Below are positions 12,812-24,775 of a DNA stretch of 64,000 nt, in pieces (the first letter of the stretch is position 1; every line of letters begins with the position of its first letter). Made by a program: the position numbers and the translations under genes. This DNA is from Elysia chlorotica (Eukaryota > Mollusca > Gastropoda > Plakobranchidae): NCBI GenBank assembly GCA_003991915.1, contig RQTK01000030.1:274627-338626 (forward strand), given 5' to 3'. A model generated the notes under the pieces. That model saw only the letters and a program-made list of their open reading frames with translations, was not told where the DNA came from and did no database searches.

Positions 12812-13299
12812 CCTAGATCTGTTTAAAGTATAAGTACTATTGTTTTCCTATCCAAATAATGAGCAGAATATGCTGTGCATTGCAATAATTTTGTTTCTTA
12901 CTTTATACTTAGCTATAGGCTATCTAGGCCTACTACAAGTATTATTATTTCTTTAAATATTCAATGTGCAAACAATGTATTAGTCTCTGATTTAAATCAG
13001 AGATGCAGCCATCTAGGCCTAGATCTATTCTGCATAAACTTTTCTTTGGAGTACTGTAAGTGAGGGTACTCAGTTTTTATTCTAATCTTATTCTAAGACA
13101 ATTAAAATCTAGACCCCTAGAATGGGGCTAGATCTATATCTAGGCCTATATTGAGTCATGAATTCTTGGACTATAGCCATGAGTTTGGGTACATAACATT
13201 GAGCATAAAATACATCTCTATATCAATGATAAAATAGAGTTTAATGGTGTAAAGGTGGTATGTCGACATAGATATAGATCTAGATCTATCCATATGAAG

Positions 13300-13950
13300 A
13301 TCTAGGAAGGGAACCGAACGTCCGAACAACACATCGAACCCGAACATGGCGGCTTCCGTGTTCAACAGTAACCTACGAAGGTTATGTCGGCAGGTGCAAA
13401 ACGAGATGGCCGGCTCGTGAAACTCTAACAAGAAACAATGTTATGCATTGTAACATTCATAAGTTAATGAGTAGGGAAAACAAAGAAATGCTATTTAAAG
13501 ATAATTTGACATCAGTGGAATCTTTCGAATCACTTCACTGTTAGACTCTACACCCGCAGGCCATAAGACTTGAAGAAGGGAAAAAATTCATACCGATGGT
13601 TGGTGAGGCAAAATGGTGTTGAATGTTGAACGGTGAACAGCGGCAACTCAGTTACAACTTAAAATCCGTGTGGTTCCTTTCTTTGTCAATATTAATTGAT
13701 CAATTAAAGAATTAAACACATCAAATTAATTGTATCTAGTTGAACATACCTGCAGACAAAACGAAAGTTTAGATCAGAGGCCGTCGGTGGTGACCCAGAT
13801 TACTCTTCGCTCGGCTTCCTAGTTCCTACTGAGTATGCAAATGATGAGAACAGCAGCCTGCTGCCGGCGGCTGTTCCCGTAACTTACCGTACCGCCTATC
13901 TCGTCAGCGAGCTCGATAGCCATCCATAACACATGGGGACATGGCTCGAT
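13300..13950. promoter_or_regulatory. Candidate promoter/first-exon zone with start codons on both strands
   Basis: This block is richer in CG than its neighbours. On the + strand an ATGGCGGCTTCC frame at 13346 encodes MAASVFNSNLRRLCRQ and reaches a possible donor CAG|GTGCAA after 13393 (unspliced it stops at 13420). On the - strand an ATG at 13923 encodes MAIELADEIGGT and meets a strong donor ACG|GTAAGTT after 13888. A further - strand donor/acceptor-like site, TGTCTGCAG|GTATGTT, lies near 13750. I could not find following exons for either, so gene identity is unknown. Confidence 0.3.
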
Positions 13951-14415
13951 GTCTTTTTTTTTTTTTTCGTCAATGCGGATAAGGATCTATCAGTAGCACG
14001 TGTGCAGTGGATAAGACGACTCGTGTTTCTATTTCTTTCCCTAATTGAACTACATAATCAATTTCCTTTTTTTACTCTGTAAAGTGCCAGTCTTCAGTAT
14101 GCATGTACCGGTACTTTTCTTATGCTGTGATCATATGCTGATGAATGAATAGGCTTATCGATGAAAGGAAGAGGGCTTGGTGAAATTAGTAGGAACCGTC
14201 CATTATTGCTTTCTAATTTACTTTAATCAACATATATCAACAAAAGGCAATGAGTGATGTAAGGATTGGTGTGTTATGTATTTGGTTCAGTTCTGTTATT
14301 TTCTTTAAATTATATAGTAGACCTCTGATTTATAATACCGGTACATTGCTTAAACTTTCTCGCTGTCTATCCGTATATCTGTATGTCTCTCTCGGTCTTG
14401 GCCTCTCTCTCCCTC

Positions 14416-14482
14416 TCTATCTGTTTATCTATCTATGATCTATTTATCTATCTATCTACCTACCTATCTATCTATCTATCTG
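14416..14482. repeat. (CTAT)n microsatellite
   Basis: Imperfect tetranucleotide array (CTAT with CTAC and CTGT variants) next to a CT-rich stretch at about 14360-14420. Confidence 0.9.
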
Positions 14483-14599
14483 TCGATATATCTCTCTTTC
14501 TTTTTATTTCTCCCTATCTCTAATAATAGTCTGCATGTATAGTGTAATTAACGAATCGACCTGGTCGAAGTGATGTGGCGTTTTTGTTTACATGGAATA

Positions 14600-15200
14600 A
14601 CCTGACAAATAACAAACTACACTGTGTTCAACCACACTTAAGTCACTGGGCGAAAGTGTCTCAGGCTCGAAGAAGAGACGTATGTGGTAGGCCTACTCAA
14701 TCGAGTCCGACTGGGGCATTTTCATCTTACCCATGCCTTCCTACTGAGAGGTGAATAGCCTCCACAATGTGATTCCTACAACTGTGAATTATAACATTCT
14801 GGTTGACTCTCCACTTTTTCACCGAGAAAGAAATATGTACGTTGCTTCCAAGCCATTACAGAGCATATTTACTCATGATATTGCTCAGCGACTACTGAGA
14901 TATCTGAAGGATATTGGTGTGTATAATACAATGTAACACATGAATGTTTTAAATCACTGTTTATACCCTTCACAATTAACCAACCTTTTAATGCACAATT
15001 CGTATGCTTTTACCACTCAGAGAGATACAGGGGTCACCGCTGCTACTACTATGATGTATCAACTGGCTTAGGACATCACGGGCACAATATAGCCGTTACC
15101 GTGCTGACGTACCGTAAAAACAAACACACTGACTCACTGACACCTCACATTGGACGCACTACCCTTGTAGAACTGATACCAAATCTTCTGCGGCAACACC
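14600..15200 (+). mobile_element. I/Jockey-like LINE 3' end (RNase H-side C-terminus plus 3' UTR)
   Basis: One frame reads RVRLGHFHLTHAFLLRGE (14704-14753) and, after a frameshift, the neighbouring frame continues with NYNILVDSPLFHRERNMYV and ends ...LLRYLKDIGVYNTM with a stop at 14934-14936. The GH-LTHAFLLRGE, ILVDSPLFHRERN and LLRYLKDIG-type ending are characteristic of the C-terminal end of I/Jockey-type LINE ORF2. The expected cysteine pair is broken by mutation. The 3' UTR contains TTTTACCACTCAGAGAGATA, which recurs at 26571 and 26778. The element is heavily 5' truncated and inactive. Confidence 0.8.
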
Positions 15201-16740
15201 ACAGTACAAACACTGCGTACAAAAAGATTAAACCATCATCCCACCCACGACCATCCTTTCACTAAACAAATAAGAAAAAAGAAAACAAAAATAATACTCT
15301 TACACCAAGTAGATTAAGCATTTGATTTTTTTTTTAAATATTCGTGACCATTGCGTGCATGTATGAATATAATATTTAACTCGTGTTTTGGGTGTGTTAG
15401 AATTTATCCCAATACTAAATCAGCTGTGCATTGGGGTGCTTATACTTTTCATGTTAAAAGAAAAAGAAACAATCCCCCATTTGACGTCGTATCCAAATGC
15501 CATTATAGTTCGTATGAAATGTGATCTAGACACGCATGCATGGTTCTTGATTTATTTGGAGGTAATGTAGACTAAAAACACACAATAGCGCCTTTGTTTT
15601 TATAAAAGACCATGCCACTCTATAAATAATTTTCTACTTGTGAGCGTTGTGCTCAGAATTTAAAATGAGGATAAAGTATTTGGAAAAGCTAATTGAACCT
15701 ATTCAATCGATGTAAAAACTTCAAGCGTGTACTTATTTATGCAACGGTGATAGTTTTCCTTTCACGTGCGTTTTTGTTTATTTTTCATCTTTTTTATATA
15801 TTGTATTGTTTACGGTATTAAACTTTTAAGGAATGTATCAAAATAACAAGCCGCATGACATGCATGACATCAATTGGTAAGATTCTTGATTTTCATGAAA
15901 TATGGTGGCGTTTACAATGACTTGTAAGTACCAGATACAGGGGTGTAAATAGTGACAAGGCCGTACAAGGACACCCTCTAGCATCTGATTACAAATTAAC
16001 AACAACAAATAAAAAAAACAAAAAAACAAAACAAAACAAAACAAAAAAAACACAAAATTGTTAACCGCGCATGTTTCAATTGCGTTGGAAGTTAAAATTG
16101 CTTTTATACCAAATAAGATATAGTTTTGAGTTAACATTTTACTTTGTGAACTTGACACAAAGTAATGTCTAAACCACAATAAATCGCTATTGTTGGCTAA
16201 GATGCAAGGCTTTCCAAAATAACAGACAACGTCACCGAAGTACACAAACGTTAATTTTATTTATAATCGAAATGAACTAAATAATTCAACTTTTTGGCAC
16301 CATTGGATCAGTTCAACTTGTTTCTGTTGCAAGCTTAGAACATCTTTCCTTATTTCATATTTCATTAACAATAAATATGTATATACATGTCTGAAAGCCT
16401 TTTCCGAAAGTAAAAATTATACTGATTACTTATTACTTAAAGCAAACACACACGTCATTAGTGACACTCTACACAGTGCGATTGAAAATGTTAGCTCATT
16501 ATCATACCTCATTACTTATTCAATTTTTCTTATTCTGTGACCTAGAACGAAACGTTTCAATACGATATCAATGTGAGGTTAAAATACATACATTTACATT
16601 ACATTTTAATTTATTTGCTGACTTGTGCTAAGTTTCTAAGCAAATCATTGTCCTCTGCGGTTTTCGTTGCGCCCTCTATCCAAGGGGAACAACACTATTA
16701 TTAGGAATTACACTGCAATCAAAAGTTGTACCCCTTTATA
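15200..16740. other. No gene recognised
   Basis: AT-rich DNA with A-runs and AAAAC repeats (16010-16055). The open frame at 15838-16245 (-) is a product of this repeat. Confidence 0.45.
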
Positions 16741-16769
16741 ACCTCCATAGTCTCTGCCTGTCTGTCGGT

Positions 16770-16917
16770 TTTTGTTTTCTCTCTCTCTCCCTCCGCCTGT
16801 CTCTGCCTCTCTCTGTCTCTGTCTATCTGCCAGTCTTCATGTCTCTCTCACTTTCCCGCTCTCTATGTCTCTCTCGATCTCTGCCTGTAAAATATGTCTG
16901 ACCCCTCTCTGTCTGTC

Positions 16918-16975
<58 letters not shown>
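16770..16975. repeat. CT-rich tract ending in (CT)n
   Basis: Pyrimidine-rich, with CTCTGTCT-type words to 16918 and then about 25 pure CT units to 16971. Open frames are artefacts. Confidence 0.93.
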
Positions 16976-16978
16976 CCC

Positions 16979-17468
16979 TCCCCCTCCCTTTCTTGATATT
17001 TACCATTTTTCACAAAACAGACTGGAGAATGTTCGAACCTATCCAACCCTTCAAACCATTACGACGTATCACGTGAACGCAAAGAGATATTTATAAAATT
17101 GAACCCGCATAATAATGAGTGTTTATTAGAAAAGAAAATTGCGCATGGTATACTGCGGCCTGATCCCAAATCAACGCATGACAATTGTACGTGCTGCCAC
17201 ACAGAAACACTCCAGGCCTCAGATCCCCCTCCCTTTCTTGATATGTACAATTTTTCACAAAACAGACTGGAGAATGTTCAAGCCTATCCAACCCTTCAAA
17301 CCATTACGACGTATCACGTGAACGCAGAGAAATATTTATAAAATTGAACCCGAATAATAATGAGTGTTTATTAGAAAAGAAAATTGCGCATGGTATACTG
17401 CGGCCTGATCCCAAATCAACGCATGACAATTGTAAGTGCTGCCACACAGAAACACTCCAGGTCTCAGC
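16979..17468. repeat. Tandem duplication, two copies of a 245-bp unit
   Basis: The sequence from CCCTCCCTTTCTTGATAT at about 16980 to CACTCCAGGCCTCAG is repeated with an offset of exactly 245 bp (compare 17139 with 17384). Copies differ by a handful of substitutions. Each contains the TGTGGCAGCAC-type SINE body on the - strand, so the right copy is continuous with the SINE head at 17469-17565 and the left copy is a body-side duplicate. Confidence 0.92.
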
Positions 17469-17565
17469 CAGCAGAGGACGAAATTAAATTCGGTCTCATC
17501 TTGAGTTTCGAATCAGGGACCTCCCGATTTAGAAACCAGCGCTCAACCAATTGCGCCATTGCGTA
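17390..17565 (-). mobile_element. SINE copy with a different tRNA-like head
   Basis: On the - strand a head with box A-like TGGCGCAATTGGTTGAGCGC and box B-like GGTCCCTGATTCGAAAC is followed by GGCTGAGACCTGGAGTGTTT and TGTGTGGCAGCACTTACAAT, the body shared with the other SINEs in this window. The body is joined to unrelated DNA (GATCAGGCCGCAGTATACC) and has been duplicated by the 245-bp event. Confidence 0.75.
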
Positions 17566-17599
17566 TGTGCAAGAGGGATGTCAAATGAATACTTGAAAT

Positions 17600-18182
17600 A
17601 ATTATGTAGAAGCATGAATAGAGCCAAACTATCACGTTGAACAAACATAATGTAATCTATTAAGTTATGTATACCCCGCTTCGAGGTCCCGTCAATGCAC
17701 ATATTTAGTCTCTTCCCTGTCAACACAGTAGCCAGGACCAGGGGTTTACATTACACGTACAACGAAAGCACATAGGCCTACACATAAGCGCTTGCAAAGT
17801 AGACAATGAAGTACATCTCCTTTAAAACAACTGTAGCATATAAGAAAAATTTAAGAATGAAAAATGGCTAGAGTCTACGGTTTATTAATATACTTTGTGA
17901 ACATAATTATGTAGACCTACATGAAATTACGCCTCTTAACTTTTTTGTTATCATTCTGTGGGGATGGTAAATTTTCATTTCACACGAATTGTTTTGTTTT
18001 CTTCCCTAGCGTCGTGGGCATTCAACTTTTTACTTGTATGACCTCGGAACCCTATAGCACTAGCAGTCTAGTAGTCTATCACAGGCAGCAACAACCTTTC
18101 GTTTTCCTTGGACCGAACTGAGGACTTATCAAGGTATCTCTACAACCAAGTTTCAGGGAAACCAGACTGTTCAGACTCCACC
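17600..18182 (+). promoter_or_regulatory. Upstream and 5' leader region of the ATP synthase subunit e gene
   Basis: No other gene is seen. Sequence just upstream of the start codon (about 18020-18182) is less AT-rich, contains pyrimidine-rich starts (TTTTCCTTGG at 18102) and leads straight to CCACCATGCC, a good Kozak context. The transcription start and any 5' UTR intron cannot be fixed from sequence alone. Confidence 0.4.
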
Positions 18183-21100
18183 ATGCCAGCCTTACCACTA
18201 CCTGCTGCAAGACAGATTTCACCACTTATAAAGGTAAACGGAAAGGTTTCTATCCACAATATTTGAAATAACAGCTAGATTTTAGATCGAGATGTTCCGG
18301 CACCTGGTCTACGATGGTCTGTGTAGGTTTAGAAATCTTAGGTCTAGATCTACATGTTCTTAGAGATAGACTAGATCTAGACTATTGAACTTATAGATAT
18401 TTATGGTAAGTTGGGCGTCTCAATCTAATTCCTCTTTGTGCTCTCTACCTTGTTATGGTAAGCTTTTCATTTAGTTTTATACACACTCTCAGAGCTAGAT
18501 GCTACATACATTTTGTATTAAATAGGCCTACTAAGTTTTGGGCTGATTGACCAATTAACTCTTTGGAGGTTGGCAGATCTTATCCCACGGTGGGCAGATT
18601 TATTTGTCCGATATTCGTCCCCTGTAACTGGTTGGGTCGGTGTCAATATAATGTGACCGGCTGAGACAGGAGTCATGGTATCCCCGCTCTGTCTCGTGTG
18701 TGGCAGCACATACAATGATAAATTGTCACGACGTAAGTCTTGGGACCCCTTTCCGTATAGGACTCCCTAGAGGAACTTAGGAGACGTTTTAAAACCCTGT
18801 AGAGAACAACACTTTAAACTCTTTCGTAACTTGGAAATTTGTCAGCAGTGGAACTTGACATTTTTTAAGACAAATCAGAGTCTGCTACATACCTTTTAAT
18901 TTTATAATGTCATTCTCTCAGTTCCCAGTTATTTTATACCCCCTACAATATTGTAACATTGTTCTGTGTAAAAAAGAATTCAAACTGAAACGTATCATAC
19001 CCACAGATATTTAAAACTAAATAAGTTAAACTTAATTATGATCATTTGCAGAAAGAAAGTAATAGCTTACTTCTCCTTTATATCCCCGATTATTGAAAAG
19101 CAAAAAAAACCCCAACAAGATAGTGAAATCAACTAACTTCTCAGCGCAATAGAAAAACACAGTTTTATGAACTTGTAACAAGAAAAATATCGGCGACATC
19201 AGCGCAACATTGAGAGCGTCATTTAAACCAGGTAAACAGTACTCCATTTTTTCACACCTAGTTTGCCTGTGCCAGTCCCAGTTTGGGCGACCTTCAAAGC
19301 ACAACAGGGGTTAAAACACTAAGTATTCTATTTATAATTCTATTTCCCTTAATACGGCGTGAAAGTTCTAATCCCTGTATTGTTGAAGTATCAGTTATAC
19401 ACTGTACATAAAGAAAGGTGACGAATTTCTCTCTCATTAAATTGAGTCTTTTCAAAGTCTGTCTTCAAGTTCAGTTCTTTTTTTTAAAATTAGGAATTAA
19501 ATTTGATTTTTTAAGAGATTTATTTGAATGTGCATTATGTAGACCTAATTCTGTTTTGATTTATTTATAAGTTTACCATTATATTTCCAGTGGTTTAAGG
19601 CTAAATATTTAGAACTAGACCTCCTGTTGGCCAGTGTAAAATATTTCTCATTCTCTTTCCATTTTTATAGTTTGCAAGATGGGCTGCACTTCTATCAGGA
19701 ATAGCATATGGAGTTAATAGACACAGTAAGTTTGGTTTAACTCTACAACAGAAATTTCTTCACAATTACGCATCTTGCTATTATTATGATAAAACCTTCA
19801 CCTCCACTCGTTGTGAAAACTCTGCATAATTCTTTTTATTGGTCCCAATGATTATTGATAAGTTAATTTAAACCAATATGTATTCCTCAATTTGTGTTTT
19901 ATGCTTCTATGTGTATTTCGTTTTTCAAAATAATAATTTTTTTTTTTTTTCTTTGGTGAAATTTTTATGAACCATAATGATAGATCTATAATGGTTTCCT
20001 TGAAACTAGTCCTTTTCTGGGTGAAAAACACCCTATACTCGTAAATAAGCTTCTGCAATGGAAATTCTGTCTTTTTCTTCCCCCTTCTCCTCCACCCTCA
20101 CTCTCTCCTCTGCTCCATTTCCTGCTTTTCCTCCCTTCTGCTCTTACTTCCTCTTGCTTCTCCTCTTCCTCCCTCTGCTCTTACCCCTCCACTCCTGCTT
20201 TTTCTGTCACCTCCTGTTTTAACTTACTCCTCTGCTTCCCTCACTCCTGCTCCTTCCTTTGCTCCTCCTCCCTCTTCTTTTCCTCCTTCCTGCTCATTCT
20301 GCATGCCTTCCTCCTGTTCGTCTTTTGCTTCCCCTCCAGAACCTCCTCCTATGTATCTATATCTGTTCCTGCTGCTGTTCCTCCTCTTCTGCTTGGGCCT
20401 CCTCTTTCTCAATCTCATTTTAATTACTGCTGCTCCTGGTCTTCCTACAACTCCTCATCCTTCGTCTGCTGCTCCTGCTCCCCTAGTTCATCCTGATCCA
20501 GCTCATTTTCCTCCCTATCCATCTCCTTCTGCCATTGCTCTTCTTATTGTTCCTCTCCCTGCTCCTGGTTCTCATCTTCCTCCCTCTTGCTGCTCCTTTT
20601 CCCATTTTCGCTTCACATCCTGTTGCTTTTCCTCCTCCTCCTCCTCCTACTACTTTTCCTCCTGCTGCTCTTCCGCCTTCTGCTAATCTTTCTTTTCCTG
20701 CTCATCCTTTTGGCCCTGCTCTCCCTCAATATTGCGCTACTTCATTTTTATTACTGTTTTTATTCTTCTTTTTCCTCTTTTTTCTCTTCTTAGTGAGATC
20801 CTTAGAGAATATAGAATGATAGAATGACAGGTAGGATGTCATCGGTGGTTTCTTGTGATAAGCCTTGATGGGCATAAAAAATAGTTTTACTTGTACAAAG
20901 AAACAGAGAGATACCGGTAGATAAAAATATAGATAAGATGGATTGATAGCTTCATCGATAATTATTTTCTGCCACATGGCAGTTGTTTAGTACTCTTTTA
21001 GGATCACTGGTTGAAATGTGGTTTGCCTTAAAAAAAACAAAAAACAAAACATCAGCGCCAGTGACCTTGCTTTTTTTTCCCTAATAGGTCATCGGGTGAT

Positions 21101-22960
21101 TTTCATCCATGGGTGGCTTAATGTAATATAAATAAAAATAAATAGTGGCTGTGAAGCTTAATGGAATAAAATCCTGACATTGACAAAGCTTTGACGAAAA
21201 ATGGCATTAAAAAAATTAAAGAGATGTTTTTCTAAAAACTAAGGAAATGCAAAAAAAAATTAAAATGGACAAAAACCGTACATTTAGTATAATACACCTT
21301 AAACTTATCAAACCTAGACATAGACTCAAAGAATTTAAAGTGTCCCTTGGTTTTAATTCCCTTTCCCATCTTAACCTACCCTCGAATTCAACAAATTGGC
21401 AAGCTCACAAAGGTTCTTAATGTGGCACTAGTTAAAATTCTGTGAGAAACAACAGTCAATAAATTACATCATATGTAACGATAGAGGTGATTCACTGAGT
21501 GAAAATTGATAAGCAGAGAGGAAAGGGGGAAAAGGCGTGGCGGTTGGGTAGTGGACATGTTACTTGGAAGTAAAGTACTGTTAGTGTTAGACTAGATAAG
21601 AAAATGAGAGATCAGAGTTTCATGACTCAAAAAGCTAAAAGAAACTACATGAAATGCAGTAACTTGAAACTAGTATGAAAGTTAGACTTTTAGTATTGCT
21701 TCAATTGGCAATGCTATTTTGAAACATGAGGTAAAATAAATATTTTTAAAAGGTTCATGAATATTTCTGTCTAAAAAAAATGTCCAAACCTCTGTCTCAA
21801 AAGAAGGGGGTAAACCCCCCCCCCCCCCCCCATTGATTTTAATGTTACTACTTTTAACCAAGTCATATCTTTTTTACTCCAGACTTCTTAGCCAAGAGAG
21901 AAATTGACATCCAGAAACATGAAAATGAAGTTCGTGATCAGTACAATAAGAAGAAGGCAATTCAGGATGAACTCAAAATGAAAGGTGAGTAAACTGTACT
22001 TTTTATTTTTTAATTATTATTGTAACCTCTGTCTATCAAGTTTGAAGACTCTGAGTTTGCATATAAGTTTGCAAATTGGCCTCACTGTAATTTTTTCTTC
22101 TTCTGTATTTGTCATAAAAGTTAATATCACATAAGCTTTTGCATACAAAAATAGAAGGTGAAGTTACCAAATTGAACAAAGTGAAACCGTTTGCATTGTA
22201 ACAAGGGTAAGTGGACTATTATTATTAGACTTATTTCATGGTTAGGACAGAATCAGAGTTATAATTAGAGAACATTTTAATTCAGCCTGCACAGCACTGA
22301 AAAAAATTGGCAAAAATGTTTATACAGAGAGAGTGCCGTGCAATGTCAAGACTTTGACTCTATCTGCAAAGATTTGTCAATGCATTTCCACTATACAATA
22401 ATTTAGCCAAAATTTTCCAAATTATGTTTAGCTCACCAGAGGTAAAATTAAGTAGTCTTCATGATTACTGTGCATATAGTTGTACCATAAACCACTTTAA
22501 TAATCATACCTGGTTCTCTCCTGCTCATATGCTAATAATATTGAGTTGAAATGTCATAGTAATAGTCTTGAATTGGCATGTTGTTGTTAAACAAATACAG
22601 TAATTTACAAATGGTATCTTGTTTTACTTGTTTATAAATACATTATTAATTATTATTTAGGTCTCTGTCTAATTTTGTTCATTCCCCTATTTCTGGTATA
22701 TCTATCATGTGCCTAGAATGTCTAGTTCTTTTATTTGTTGTTCTTCCTATCTTTACAGTATTATTCTAAAGATTCAGTGATATTATTAATTACAGTTGGT
22801 ATTTTATTTGCAGTAGAACCTTTTTTTCTCTTCTGTAAAGCTATTGCTTAGACACAACTTAAATATCACTTCCCAATGCTAAGTTAACATAATCTTTTAT
22901 TATTTATTTTCAGCTGAGATGGAGGCCTTAGGAAAAGAGGCTGGAGTTGTTAAGCAGTAA
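18183..22960 (+). CDS. ATP5ME: ATP synthase subunit e, mitochondrial (complete, 4 exons)
   Basis: Subunit e of the membrane (Fo) part of mitochondrial F1Fo-ATP synthase, which helps ATP synthase dimers and cristae form. Coding exons: 18183-18233, 19671-19725, 21883-21984 and 22914-22960; all borders are GT-AG and phases fit, giving 84 aa. The start is CCACCATGCC. N-terminal residues 11-20 read QISPLIKFAR, matching the family's VSPLIK-G-R segment. A single membrane helix follows (about 20-33, WAALLSGIAYGV) and contains the family's GxxxG dimerisation motif (G27-G31), then NRHNFLAKRE. The C-terminal half (about 40-84) is a charged helix, KREIDIQKHENEVRDQYNKK onward, ending VVKQ. The usual family length is 69-100 aa. 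A polyadenylation signal AATAAA lies at 23083-23088. Intron 1 contains a SINE, intron 2 a dispersed repeat and a long pyrimidine tract. No defect was seen. Confidence 0.93.
18555..18760 (+). mobile_element. SINE copy in intron 1 of the ATP synthase gene
   Basis: The + strand carries GGTTGGCAGATCTTATCCCA (degraded box B region), then GGTTGGGTCGGTGTCAATAT, GGCTGAGACAGGAGTCATGG and TGTGTGGCAGCACATACAAT. The head is degraded and the tail (AACTC)n is missing, so both ends are eroded. It has the same orientation as the host gene. Confidence 0.82.
19476..19591. repeat. Dispersed repeat shared with 31198-31312
   Basis: About 115 bp starting with a T-run and ATTAAATTTGATTTTTTAAG and ending GTTTACCATTATATTTCCA are almost identical to a segment of the pogo-like element in the poly(A) polymerase gene. 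Only about one substitution was noticed. It lies in intron 1 of the ATP synthase gene. Nature unknown; probably part of a transposable element. Confidence 0.85.
20070..20790. repeat. Pyrimidine-rich tract of about 700 bp (CTC/CTT/CTG words)
   Basis: The + strand is dominated by C and T over about 700 bp, with CCTCCTCC, CTGCTCCT and TTCCTC words. It is in intron 2 of the ATP synthase gene. The open frames across it on either strand (for example 20303-20686 and 20535-20819) are Ser/Pro/Leu/Phe repeats caused by the base bias and are not genes. Confidence 0.88.
21815..21831. repeat. Poly-C run
   Basis: About 17 C bases, about 50 bp upstream of exon 3 of the ATP synthase gene. Confidence 0.9.
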
Positions 22961-24775
22961 AATGTGCCGACTTTATGTGCTTTGTAGATATAGTTTTGAC
23001 TATGGATTGAGTGATTAAAATGTGAGGCATGTCAGTGTTTTGGGGTACAAGTTATGGCCTACCTGATAAGTAAAGAAGTAGGAATAAAGATTACCCTATT
23101 AGTTTTCCATAGAGTTGAACTTGTTCATGATGACTTGTGTGTTTTCACAGTTTTGTTTGTGTTTAGTCATTTCAATGTTTTTTGGTTTACTATTACTACT
23201 ATTAGTACTATATTAGTACAAATATTTGTGTGGGACTGGGATATCTGTGGGACAGTAGATTAAGAAACAATCATTTTTATCACAAACACAACCTGTCCAT
23301 TTGATTTTGAGTTGAAAAATTGATTCAGAACTGTCACCTCCTATCTTAATAAGGCTTTAGTGACATATTAAAAAAAAAAAGTGTAAAGTGGGGGGTTGAT
23401 CTATGCAAAAAAAAAAAGATTTTTTTTCCAGTCAATGCTCATAATGGTATGTTTATCAAAACTTTAATTTTGCAATCATTCACCAGACACTGCGGTTGAT
23501 TTTGTTGTAAGTACAGTAGCTATGATTCAGTCAGGACAGTTTTGTGTGTAATTGTGAGAACAATCAAATCCTTATCTTTTATGTAAAACATTTCTAGTAA
23601 AATATTGGAGGGTCCTTTCATTTCGGATTTGAGATACTGCCATGCAGTGTACAATTGAAGGTGTGGAAAAAAAAGAGAATTTAACCAGAAAAACTTCCAG
23701 ATAAGAGTATCATTTTAATAAACTCAAAGGTTCCTGCAAAATTTAGTTTACCGGAGATTCCAATTAGCTGTCACTTATCAATTATCAGGTTTCTACTTCA
23801 CAACAAAAGTTAAACATGGAAATAGAAATAAACTAAAAATTCAAATTTGTATACTAATGGCTGAACCAAAATATATTTTGGGATTCAACTTGTTTTCTCC
23901 TGTATAAAATTTTTCTTTTAATTTTTAAAGTTTTGGCAGTTTAATTATTTCAAAACAGAAAAGAGGGGCAGATGGGTAGAACCATCGCTTAACAAGAACT
24001 GGTGCCTGCAGTGAGTAATGTTAAATGGTGCAAAAGATATTTTAGTATTTTGTTAAAAGGGCTGTGCTTAAAATTAAATAGTAACGCTGTGGACTTCTAT
24101 TTGGAAAGTGCATCATCATTGTGAAAAAAAAAAATGCGCTAGTACCCCTTTTGGCTCTTCCAGCAATATTTGTAGACTCCCATCTCCAAGCAAATGTGGT
24201 GGAGTTAAACGTCTTAACTTTAATGACTTTGGTTTTACCTCACCTATTTGTGTTTAAATTATGTGGATTACGAAGCTGTACTCATACAAAGAAAAGATTT
24301 TTCAACTCATTCGCACCATTTTTTGTTGTAAAATCTCATTGCCTAAAGAGGGAAAAGAAAAAGTTAAACCTAAACTCACAATTTCACTATATTTGTAATT
24401 GAATATTATTATTAATGACTGGAACAAGAGGAAAAAATTGCTACGCCTTTTTAAACATCTGTTATATGAGATGTTGTCAATATAATTTATTGCAGTATAA
24501 AGTGTATAAGTGACAATGGTAAGACAAAATAAGCATGTAAGTTAACCAGTTGATATGTAACTGTAACTCACATATGTTTATACGTCCAAAATTTGGTCAA
24601 GTCTAGGAGCTCAGGGGTGCTTCATACTTATATCATACAATTCCAAATGATCGACTATGACCATTTGACATATCACTCCTGATGGTGAAACTATATTTGT
24701 TCGTCGAGTCTTGTTCAAACCTTTTGATTCCCTGAGAAACACCCTGCAGACACATTATTGGAAAGGCCAGATATA
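22961..24775. other. 3' side of the ATP synthase gene and intergenic DNA
   Basis: The beginning is the 3' UTR (AATAAA at 23083). The rest is AT-rich with several short open frames (23054-23263, 24121-24402) that are not credible genes. No mobile element was recognised. Confidence 0.5.

Noticed and set aside
20303-20819. Long open frames (127 and 94 codons) in the pyrimidine tract
   Set aside because: Frames are open on several registers because the strand is C/T-only; the products are low-complexity and the tract lies in an intron.
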